A stretch of DNA of 5,491 nucleotides, taken from contig JAGWPQ010000028.1 of NCBI GenBank assembly GCA_028877045.1, forward strand, positions 1-5,491. The letters run 5' to 3'. The DNA comes from Bacteroidota bacterium. Its GTDB lineage: Bacteria > Bacteroidota > Bacteroidia > Chitinophagales > Chitinophagaceae. Positions 1-5,096 of this stretch are shown here, in pieces. The notes beneath the pieces are model-generated. The model did not search any database, had not been told where the DNA came from, and was given only the letters and a program-made list of their open reading frames with translations. Position numbers and translations under genes: made by a program. The first letter of the stretch is position 1, and each line of letters opens with the position of its first letter.

Positions 1-228
1 ACACACATGAATGAATTCCTGAACAGTGTTTGGGACTTGATAGATATTACCGTAACTGATTATTTAAAAAGAGATTTTTCTCACCTGCAAATTAATTTTG
101 GTTGTACCGGCGGCCAACACAGAAGTGTGTATGCGGCCGAACAAACGGCAAGGCATTTACGGAATAAATATAAAGTGAAAGTGATGTTGCAGCATACAAA
201 TGAAGAGAATTGGAGAAACACCCCCTAA
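1..228 (+). CDS. RapZ C-terminal-domain protein, 3' part only
   Basis: This is the 3' end of a gene that begins before the window; the frame is open from base 1, and the Met at 7 need not be the true start. Counting from that Met, residues 32-42 read GCTGGQHRSVY, followed by AAEQ and a stretch ending LQHTNEENW. This matches the C-terminal domain of RapZ (E. coli has GCTGGKHRSVYIAEQ), which binds glucosamine-6-phosphate and, in enterobacteria, controls GlmS synthesis through the small RNA GlmZ. The Walker-type N-terminal kinase domain of RapZ cannot be seen. In Bacteroidota this domain also occurs fused or next to an aminoglycoside-phosphotransferase-like (AmgK-like) kinase, from memory of the family. 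The final residues (NTP) and the TAA stop fall inside a G/C-rich repeat. The next gene on the same strand is a MurU-like nucleotidyltransferase, which supports an amino-sugar role. The family call is strong; the exact function is inferred. Confidence 0.85.
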   Translation, partial: THMNEFLNSVWDLIDITVTDYLKRDFSHLQINFGCTGGQHRSVYAAEQTARHLRNKYKVKVMLQHTNEENWRNTP

Positions 229-243
229 CCCCCTGAAGGGGGG
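221..243. repeat. G/C-rich hairpin repeat, copy 1
   Basis: Five C, TAA, five C, TGAA, six G. Bases 229-233 can pair with 238-242 around a TGAA loop, giving a short but very stable hairpin in otherwise AT-rich DNA. The TAA at 226-228 is the stop codon of the RapZ-domain gene, so the element supplies the end of that gene. A second copy in opposite orientation lies at 354-372. Similar C-run/TGAA/G-run elements are familiar to me from Bacteroidota intergenic regions, but copy number in this genome cannot be checked here. In RNA the hairpin could act as a 3'-end stabiliser or weak terminator; no T-run follows it. Confidence 0.75.
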
Positions 244-353
244 ATGAAAATGTTTCAAAATAAATTATTAAATACATGATGAATTTACAGGAGTTTAAAA
301 AAACAAGAATGTTATTTTATAAAACGCAATGCAAATGAGTAACGTTTACAACT

Positions 354-372
354 CCCCTTCAGGGGTTGGGGG
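354..372. repeat. G/C-rich hairpin repeat, inverted copy 2
   Basis: Four C, TTCA, four G, TT, five G: the reverse complement of the 221-243 element with one base missing in two of the runs and one at the TAA. Bases 354-357 can pair with 362-365. Similarity continues inward for about 13 more bases (9 of 13 match between 244-256 and the complement of 341-353), so the two copies form imperfect inverted ends of roughly 35 bp around about 85 bp of unique AT-rich sequence. The element sits immediately before the likely start codons of the nucleotidyltransferase at 374 and 383, and its AGGGG (361-365) lies 8 nt before ATG 374, where a ribosome binding site would be. Confidence 0.7.
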
Positions 373-373
373 T

Positions 374-1084
374 ATGAGGGGTATGATATTAGCAGCCGGA
401 TTAGGGACAAGGCTGAAACCTTTTACCGACAAGCATCCCAAGGCATTGGCTGTTGTTAATGGGAAGAGTTTATTGCAAAGGAATATTGAATACCTGCAAC
501 AATTTGGGATCAGAGAAGTAATCGTGAATGTGCATCATTTTGCTGATCAGATAATTGATGCGGTAAAAAAAAATAATGGCTGGGGAAGTGTTGTCTCAAT
601 CAGTGATGAAACAAATGAAGTATTGGAAACCGGGGGCGGTTTGCAAAAAGCAAGCTGGTTTTTTAAAGAAGATTTTGTGTTGATGAATGTTGATATTTTA
701 ACTGATCTTGATCTGCAGGCGATGATCGGTCAGCATAAAAAAAATAATGCTTTGGCAACTTTGGCGGTGACCGAAAGAAATACATCGCGTTATTTTTTAT
801 TCAATCAGCAGCATGAATTATGCGGATGGAAAAACATTAAAACGGGAGAAGAAAAAATAAGGCGCAATGAAAATGATCTACAGCAAAAAGCTTTCAGCGG
901 CATTCATGTCATCAATCCTACAATATTTTCATTCATCAAACAGCAGGGAAAATTTTCGATGGTGGATGTTTATTTAAGTTTATGCGCCGATCATTCCATT
1001 CAATATTTCGATCACTCACAATCAAAATTTATTGATGTGGGAAAGCCCGAAAGCATTGCCACTGCAGAAGCAATGTTTAAATAA
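374..1084 (+). CDS. MurU-like sugar-1-phosphate nucleotidyltransferase
   Basis: A cytoplasmic NDP-sugar pyrophosphorylase (COG1208, NTP_transferase fold) that should join a sugar-1-phosphate to a nucleoside triphosphate. From ATG 374 it is 236 residues, close to the short MurU type (about 220-230) and without the left-handed beta-helix domain of GlmU-like enzymes. Visible motifs are the nucleotide-binding loop LAAGLGTRLKPFTDKHPKAL (6-25, with R13 and K23), LETGGG (84-89, sugar binding), NVDILTD (105-111, metal-binding D107), AFSGIHVI (173-180) and FIDVGKPE (219-226, second metal Asp221). LETGGG and the short length resemble MurU, the MurNAc-1-phosphate uridylyltransferase of cell-wall recycling; mannose-1-phosphate or related substrates are not excluded. 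In-frame ATGs also exist at 329, 335 and 383. I prefer 374 because MRGMILAAG matches the family's usual start and the upstream codons are repeat-derived (NSPSGVGG). The partner of a MurU would be the AmgK kinase, possibly upstream beside the RapZ domain. Confidence 0.82.
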   Translation: MRGMILAAGLGTRLKPFTDKHPKALAVVNGKSLLQRNIEYLQQFGIREVIVNVHHFADQIIDAVKKNNGWGSVVSISDETNEVLETGGGLQKASWFFKEDFVLMNVDILTDLDLQAMIGQHKKNNALATLAVTERNTSRYFLFNQQHELCGWKNIKTGEEKIRRNENDLQQKAFSGIHVINPTIFSFIKQQGKFSMVDVYLSLCADHSIQYFDHSQSKFIDVGKPESIATAEAMFK

Positions 1085-1086
1085 GA

Positions 1087-1150
1087 TAACCATTAAGGAG
1101 TTAAGGTGCATTAAGATTTTGCTTAACTATTCTTAATTTCTTAATGGTTA
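1087..1150. terminator. Long hairpin between convergent genes, possible bidirectional terminator
   Basis: The arms 1087-1097 and 1140-1150 (TAACCATTAAG and its exact complement) give 11 perfect pairs. They continue with G·U, A-U, G·U (1098-1100 with 1137-1139), five more pairs (1101-1105 with 1132-1136), a 5x5 internal loop, and five pairs (1111-1115 with 1122-1126) closed by the 6-nt loop ATTTTG. The motif TTAAG recurs three times in the left arm at roughly 8-10 nt steps, with its complement in the right arm. It starts two bases after the nucleotidyltransferase stop and lies between convergent genes, the right place for a terminator serving both strands. There is no good T-tract on either side, so intrinsic termination is unproven. 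Confidence 0.5.
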
Positions 1151-1154
1151 AATT

Positions 1155-1196
1155 ATCAACTATCACCCATGAACCATGAGCTATGACCTATCTACA
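1155..1196. repeat. Six degenerate tandem heptamers
   Basis: Reading on the plus strand in steps of seven: ATCAACT, ATCACCC, ATGAACC, ATGAGCT, ATGACCT, ATCTACA. The consensus is about AT(C/G)A-N-C(Y). Every unit begins with AT, and five of the six have A at the fourth position. The array follows directly after the 1087-1150 hairpin and runs into the 3' end of the minus-strand membrane-protein gene, whose TAG stop (complement of 1192-1194) lies inside the last unit. No function is known to me. It could be decayed tandem-repeat DNA of the kind scattered between Bacteroidota genes. Confidence 0.55.
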
Positions 1197-2373
1197 CTTT
1201 TATATAAATCTTTTTCTTATCCAAAACATAAACAATACTCCAGTAAAAAATGATCATTACGATGGCATAAACTAAAGATCCAACGCGCAGATCGGTGGCA
1301 ACATTTTTACAAATATGTTCGTAGAACCAGCCGAACGGAGACAAATAAATTGGTTTACCCGCAGCGTTAAAACCATCGGTAATTCTTATTAATCCTAACA
1401 ATCTTGGCAGGAAGCCGCTCAATACAAAAATGAATAATGGATTTTTTCCAAACACATCAAAGAACTTGCTCCATGCACCTTTTGCTTCTTTGAATTCAAT
1501 TAAATAAATCATTACCGAAATAGTGATCATGGCCAGACCGGTTGTATAAATGGTATAACTGCTGGTCCATATTTTTTTATTGATAGGGAAAACCATATCC
1601 CAACAATATCCTGCGAAAACAAAAACAACGCCGGTAATCAGTAAATGCGAAAGCATTTCGTACGACTTTCCTTTTTGCTGAATATACTGACCAACCAAAT
1701 AACCAAATATCACCTGAACGATTGCTGTTGTGGTGCTTGCCAATCCTTCGGGATCAAAAGCAACACCCTCGCCTTTATAAACATGTGCGATCCCAAAAAG
1801 ATTGATGTCTAATTTTGTTCCGAAAAATCCTGATAAACTGTAAGGATCATTTGCATTGCCTGATAATAAACAGATCACCCAATACCCTAACAATAAAATG
1901 CAACTGATGAAATAAGCACCTTTTGTTTTAAAAAAATATACGATCAATGTGGCAAATAAATAAGCCAATGCAATTCGTTGCAATACACCGAGCATACGAA
2001 TACCTGTGATCATTCCGCCGTTGGTTAACCATGTCCATGATTTAAATACCAATTCGTTTTTTGCATTGTACATCACAAACGGACTCCAGTTTAATAATAA
2101 ACCGATCACAAAAATGAGTATCGCTCGTTTAAATACTTTTTTTAAAAAATAAGATGTTCCCTGTTTTTCAAATCTTGGCATTACAAAACTCATTGCATTT
2201 CCAACTGCAAATAAAAAGAATGGGAATACCAGATCTGTAGGTGTACAACCATGCCAGGTGGCATGTTCCAGCGGCGAAAAAATATGTGCCCAACTGCCCG
2301 GGTTATTGACCATGATCATCAATGCAACAGTAGCGCCGCGGAAAACATCTAACGAATAGTAACGTTGATTCAT
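1192..2373 (-). CDS. DUF5009/HGSNAT-type membrane acyltransferase (NagX-like)
   Basis: A 393-residue inner-membrane protein of the COG4299 family, related to human heparan-alpha-glucosaminide N-acetyltransferase and to bacterial NagX. These are thought to carry an acetyl group across the membrane onto glucosamine-type sugars; the exact bacterial substrate is not settled. Motifs are SLDVFRG (7-13), VNNPG (22-26), HATWHGCTPTDLVFPFFLF (37-55; H37 aligns with the proposed catalytic His of HGSNAT), MLGVLQRIALAY (127-138), FDPEGLASTTTAI (206-218), FPINKKIWTSSY (262-273) and GKNPLFIFVLSG (309-320). About ten hydrophobic segments are visible, near 12-22, 46-64, 83-100, 127-147, 153-171, 212-229, 241-258, 273-292, 310-328 and 365-384. 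Length is normal for the family and it appears intact. The start MNQRYYSLDVFRG matches where family members begin. It converges on the nucleotidyltransferase and is divergent from the dehydrogenase. Its stop lies in the heptamer array. Confidence 0.85.
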   Translation of the reverse strand: MNQRYYSLDVFRGATVALMIMVNNPGSWAHIFSPLEHATWHGCTPTDLVFPFFLFAVGNAMSFVMPRFEKQGTSYFLKKVFKRAILIFVIGLLLNWSPFVMYNAKNELVFKSWTWLTNGGMITGIRMLGVLQRIALAYLFATLIVYFFKTKGAYFISCILLLGYWVICLLSGNANDPYSLSGFFGTKLDINLFGIAHVYKGEGVAFDPEGLASTTTAIVQVIFGYLVGQYIQQKGKSYEMLSHLLITGVVFVFAGYCWDMVFPINKKIWTSSYTIYTTGLAMITISVMIYLIEFKEAKGAWSKFFDVFGKNPLFIFVLSGFLPRLLGLIRITDGFNAAGKPIYLSPFGWFYEHICKNVATDLRVGSLVYAIVMIIFYWSIVYVLDKKKIYIKV

Positions 2374-2536
2374 AAGGCAAGTTTAGGATTTGAAGATATT
2401 AAAAACTATTTGTGTTTTCATATTTGTTTGATGACTTGATATTCGACACTTGAATTTAATCAGTCTTATTTTTTTTAAATGGAAAAGATGTTTGCAATGC
2501 ATTCCAAAAACGTTGTTTATTACTTATTCTATTTTA

Positions 2537-2562
2537 TGGTCAAGTATATTTAATTTTGACCA
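2537..2562. promoter_or_regulatory. Operator-like dyad TGGTCAA-N12-TTGACCA
   Basis: A perfect 7-bp inverted repeat with a 12-bp AT-rich spacer, symmetric about 2549.5. Half-sites are 19 bp apart start to start, nearly two helical turns, as expected for a dimeric helix-turn-helix regulator. It covers the possible -7 box at 2551-2558, so a bound protein would block or modulate transcription of the dehydrogenase gene. No regulator gene is present in the window. The symmetry is seen directly; the regulatory role is inferred. Confidence 0.5.
2551..2558 (+). promoter_or_regulatory. Possible Bacteroidota -7 promoter box
   Basis: TAATTTTG fits the TAnnTTTG consensus of the Bacteroidota primary sigma factor exactly. 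It would place the transcript start near 2565, about 47 nt before the dehydrogenase ATG at 2612. No TTG/TTTG element is found 19-21 nt upstream, where the -33 box should be, so the promoter is either weak, activator dependent through the overlapping dyad, or a chance match. Confidence 0.4.
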
Positions 2563-2565
2563 ACT

Positions 2566-2597
2566 ATTTCTATCGTATGAATGATAGAAATTCGTAC
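2566..2597 (+). promoter_or_regulatory. Two mutually exclusive leader hairpins
   Basis: Hairpin A: ATTTCTATC (2566-2574) pairs perfectly over 9 bp with GATAGAAAT (2583-2591), loop GTATGAAT. Hairpin B: that loop (2575-2582) pairs with ATTCGTAC (2590-2597) over 8 positions, seven Watson-Crick and one U·G, with loop GATAGAA. The 3' arm of A is thus the loop of B, so in RNA the two cannot coexist. If transcription starts near 2565, hairpin A forms at the extreme 5' end of the message, and B ends 14 nt before the start codon, where it could hinder ribosome loading. No poly-U tract follows, so a translational switch or 5' stability element is more plausible than attenuation. Pairings are seen; function is inferred. 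Confidence 0.45.
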
Positions 2598-2611
2598 AAT
2601 AAAAAATAATT

Positions 2612-3889
2612 ATGAAAATAGGAATAGTTGGTTTGGGTTATGTTGGTCTGCCGCTGGCCTGTTTATTCGCAAAAAAATATGATGTTGTTGGGTTTGATAT
2701 CAATGCACAAAAAGTCGAATCATTAAAAAAGAATATTGATTATACCAATGAGTTGGATGCGGATGCTTTAAAACAAAAGTCTCTTTTTTTTACGAATGAT
2801 CCATTGCATTTAAAAGGATGCAATGTGATCATTGTTGCAGTGCCTACCGATATCGACAAACAAAATCAACCCGATTTATTTCCATTACGATCTGCTGCAT
2901 CCACCATTGGCAAAATACTGGAAGTTGGCACCACGGTTGTATTTGAATCAACTGTTTACCCCGGACTGACAGAAGAAATTTGTATTCCTGTTTTGGAACG
3001 TGAAAGTAATTTGGTTTGGAAAAAAGATTTTTATGTGGGCTATTCGCCTGAAAGAATTAATCCGGGCGATAAAACAAGACCGCTGCATAAAATCCTGAAA
3101 ATAGTATCGGGCGATACGCCAAAGACATTGGCTCTTTTATCTGAATTATATGGCTCTGTTATTGAAGCAGGAATTTATCAGGCACCCGATATTAAAACAG
3201 CAGAAGCAGCAAAAGTTATTGAGAACGCACAACGCGATCTGAACATCGCATTTATGAATGAATTGGCAGTTATTTTCGACAGGATGAATGTGGATACCAG
3301 GGAGGTGTTGAAAGCTGCAGCCACTAAATGGAACTTTCTTACTTTTGAACCCGGACTGGTGGGCGGTTATTGTATTGGAGTTGATCCTTATTATCTTACG
3401 TTTAAGTCGGAGCAATTAGGATACTCGCCACAGGTCATTCATTCGGGCCGGCATCTGAACAATGATATGGGAAGTTTCATTGCAGATAAAGTGATGAAGG
3501 TGTTGAGTGATCAGGAAAAAGCGATAGAAAAATGTAGAGTGCTTATATTGGGTTGTTCGTTTAAAGAAAATGTGGGTGAAGCCCGTAATTCGAAAGTGTT
3601 TGATATTGAGAAGGGATTGAAAAAATATCATGTTGAAACAGATTTTGTTGATCCGTATGTTGATGTAGATACTTTAAGCTTAAAAGGCTATCGTGTAAAA
3701 AAAGAAATTGATGCAACTAAAAAGTATGATGCGGTGATACTTGCAGTAAAACACGATGCGTTTAAAAACTATTCACTCGATTTTTTACAAACTGTTTCAG
3801 TTGCGGGTGAGTTGAATTTATTTGATGTAAAAGCGTTTTTCAATAAAGAGGATGCTATTGAGTATTGTAAGTTTTACTGGCGGTTGTAA
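2612..3889 (+). CDS. Nucleotide-sugar dehydrogenase, TviB/WbpO type
   Basis: A cytoplasmic NAD-dependent UDP-sugar 6-dehydrogenase that should oxidise UDP-GlcNAc or UDP-GalNAc in two steps to the uronic acid for a surface polysaccharide. The 425 residues are full length for the family. An N-terminal Rossmann domain with GLGYVG (7-12) is followed by VAVPTDIDKQNQPDL (75-89), FESTVYPG (111-118) and YSPERINPGD (144-153). The central domain has AAKVIENAQRDLNIAFMNEL (199-218, K201 and N205), and PGLVGGYCIGVDPYYL (247-262) with catalytic Cys254. The C-terminal UDP-binding domain has SFKEN (316-320) and RNSK (325-328), and the protein ends YWRL as relatives do. The IDKxxQPDL signature points to the TviB/WbpO/WbpA branch, not to UDP-glucose dehydrogenase. 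Oddities: Tyr253 and Phe265 replace His residues of TviB, and VGEARNSK replaces CPDIRNTK. It is the first gene of a run with rfbB 62 bp downstream. Confidence 0.9.
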   Translation: MKIGIVGLGYVGLPLACLFAKKYDVVGFDINAQKVESLKKNIDYTNELDADALKQKSLFFTNDPLHLKGCNVIIVAVPTDIDKQNQPDLFPLRSAASTIGKILEVGTTVVFESTVYPGLTEEICIPVLERESNLVWKKDFYVGYSPERINPGDKTRPLHKILKIVSGDTPKTLALLSELYGSVIEAGIYQAPDIKTAEAAKVIENAQRDLNIAFMNELAVIFDRMNVDTREVLKAAATKWNFLTFEPGLVGGYCIGVDPYYLTFKSEQLGYSPQVIHSGRHLNNDMGSFIADKVMKVLSDQEKAIEKCRVLILGCSFKENVGEARNSKVFDIEKGLKKYHVETDFVDPYVDVDTLSLKGYRVKKEIDATKKYDAVILAVKHDAFKNYSLDFLQTVSVAGELNLFDVKAFFNKEDAIEYCKFYWRL

Positions 3890-3951
3890 GATCGTGCAGA
3901 AGAAAAAATATAAATGATAAATTGACATCGTAATTATTATAAAGTGTAACT

Positions 3952-5007
3952 ATGAAGAACATTCTTATTACAGGTGGTGCAGGTTTTATTGGTTCGCATG
4001 TGGTGCGTTTATTTGTAACTAAATATCCGCAGTATAAAATTGTAAATCTTGATGCATTGACCTATGCAGGCAATTTGGAAAATTTAAAAGACATTGATCA
4101 TTCCTCTAATTATTTTTTCGAAAAAATAAATTTGCTGGATGCAGCAGCATTGGAAGATGTTTTTGAAAAACATCAGATCACCGATGTTATTCATCTCGCA
4201 GCAGAATCGCATGTTGACCGTTCCATTGTTTCGCCGCTTGATTTTGTTTATACCAATATTATCGGCACTGTTAATTTATTAAATGTTGCAAGAACCAGCT
4301 GGAAAGCGGATTACAGCCAACATTTATTCTATCATATTTCTACAGATGAAGTGTATGGTGCATTAGGTGCGACAGGTTTGTTTACTGAAACAACACCATA
4401 CCATCCCAACTCGCCATACTCGGCCAGCAAAGCATCTTCCGATCATTTTGTGAGGGCTTATGCCGAAACGTATCACATGCAAACAGTTGTTTCAAATTGT
4501 TCTAATAATTATGGTCCTTATCATTTTCCCGAAAAATTAATTCCGCTCTTCATCAATAATATCATCACCAAAAAACCTTTACCGGTTTATGGTGATGGAT
4601 TATATACACGCGATTGGTTGTATGTAAAAGATCATGCATTGGCGATCGATCTTATCTTTCATAAAGGCAAGCCCAACGAAACATATAATATCGGCGGGTT
4701 TAATGAATGGAGAAATATTGACCTGATCAAATTGTTGTGCAAATTGATGGATGAGAAATTAAATCGTGAAAAAGGTGAGAGCGAAAAATTAATTACTTAT
4801 GTGAAAGACAGACCGGGGCACGACAGGCGCTATGCGATTGATGCAACAAAGATCAATAAAGAATTAGGATGGAAACCAACCGTAACTTTTGAGCAGGGAC
4901 TGAGTGAAACAATAGATTGGTTTTTGCAAAACACCGAATGGTTGGAACATATTACCAGCGGCGCTTACGAAAAATATTATGATTCGATGTATACGAATAG
5001 AGTTTAA
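3952..5007 (+). CDS. rfbB: dTDP-glucose 4,6-dehydratase
   Basis: The second enzyme of dTDP-L-rhamnose synthesis, converting dTDP-glucose to dTDP-4-keto-6-deoxyglucose with tightly bound NAD. It belongs to the extended short-chain dehydrogenase family. The 351 residues are the normal length. Motifs: GGAGFIG (8-14, NAD binding), NLDALTYAGNLENL (32-45, typical of RmlB), HLAAESHVDRS (81-91), STDEVYG (130-136, with the catalytic Asp132/Glu133 pair), YSASK (156-160, catalytic Tyr156 and Lys160), NNYGPYHFPEKLIPL (185-199), GDGLYTRDWLYVKDH (214-228), TYNIGG (244-249) and DRPGHDRRYAID (286-297). The start ATG fits the family exactly. It lies 62 bp after the dehydrogenase with no convincing promoter between, so co-transcription is likely. 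The last Val codon and the TAA stop are continuous with the repeat that follows. The same reaction also feeds other 6-deoxysugars, but the adjacent rfbC favours rhamnose. Confidence 0.96.
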   Translation: MKNILITGGAGFIGSHVVRLFVTKYPQYKIVNLDALTYAGNLENLKDIDHSSNYFFEKINLLDAAALEDVFEKHQITDVIHLAAESHVDRSIVSPLDFVYTNIIGTVNLLNVARTSWKADYSQHLFYHISTDEVYGALGATGLFTETTPYHPNSPYSASKASSDHFVRAYAETYHMQTVVSNCSNNYGPYHFPEKLIPLFINNIITKKPLPVYGDGLYTRDWLYVKDHALAIDLIFHKGKPNETYNIGGFNEWRNIDLIKLLCKLMDEKLNREKGESEKLITYVKDRPGHDRRYAIDATKINKELGWKPTVTFEQGLSETIDWFLQNTEWLEHITSGAYEKYYDSMYTNRV

Positions 5008-5091
5008 AAGTTTAAAAGGTTCAAGAGGTTCAAAAAGTTTAGATCAGTCAACCTCAATCAACCTTATAAACTTCTTAAACCTTTTAAACTT
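5008..5091. repeat. Long imperfect hairpin with 9-nt tandem repeats in its arms
   Basis: Bases 5008-5021 are the perfect complement of 5078-5091 (14 bp). The pairing extends to 5041/5058 with 28 of 34 positions matched and leaves a 16-nt loop. The left arm reads as 9-nt units from 5011: TTTAAAAGG, TTCAAGAGG, TTCAAAAAG, then TTTAGA; the right arm contains the complementary series. A partial extra unit, GTTTAAAAG at 5002-5010, includes the rfbB stop codon. The element fills almost the whole gap between rfbB and rfbC and ends six bases before the rfbC ATG. It may partly terminate, stabilise or process the operon message, or be a mobile or recombination-derived repeat. Confidence 0.7.
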
Positions 5092-5096
5092 GTTTT

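Larger units (their letters stand above)
2374..2611. other. Divergent intergenic region, 238 bp
   Basis: The spacer between two outward-facing genes must hold both promoters. It is strongly AT-rich and includes a run of eight T at 2469-2476. The left two thirds (2374-2530) shows no convincing promoter box, repeat or coding frame to my eye. The right third holds an operator-like dyad, a TAnnTTTG box and two leader hairpins, listed separately. No Shine-Dalgarno sequence precedes either start codon, which is normal for Bacteroidota. Confidence 0.6.

Noticed and set aside
92..277. Minus-strand open frame of 61 codons over the RapZ-domain gene end
   Set aside because: It lies opposite a gene with clear family motifs, runs through the G/C-rich repeat and has no recognisable protein features.
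276..338. Possible 20-residue leader peptide (MMNLQEFKKT...) ending in TGA that overlaps ATG 335
   Set aside because: No ribosome binding site, no meaningful composition, and ATG 335 is probably not the true start of the nucleotidyltransferase. Kept only as a curiosity.
2401..2408. AAAAACTA, i.e. TAGTTTTT on the minus strand, as a -7 box for the membrane acyltransferase gene
   Set aside because: It misses the final G of TAnnTTTG and has no TTG at the -33 distance; in such AT-rich DNA it is not distinguishable from chance.
2480..2506. TGGAA-N17-TTCCA dyad in the divergent region
   Set aside because: Only 5 bp per half-site with no extension, which is expected by chance in a region of this size.
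3146..3631. Two minus-strand open frames (89 and 71 codons) inside the dehydrogenase gene
   Set aside because: Both are antisense to the strongly conserved dehydrogenase and show Cys/Phe-rich translations typical of shadow frames.
3922..3950. TTGACA followed by AT-rich sequence before rfbB, resembling an E. coli sigma-70 promoter
   Set aside because: At 17-bp spacing the -10 position reads TGTAAC and would leave almost no leader. Bacteroidota use a different consensus, and the gene fits in an operon with the one upstream.
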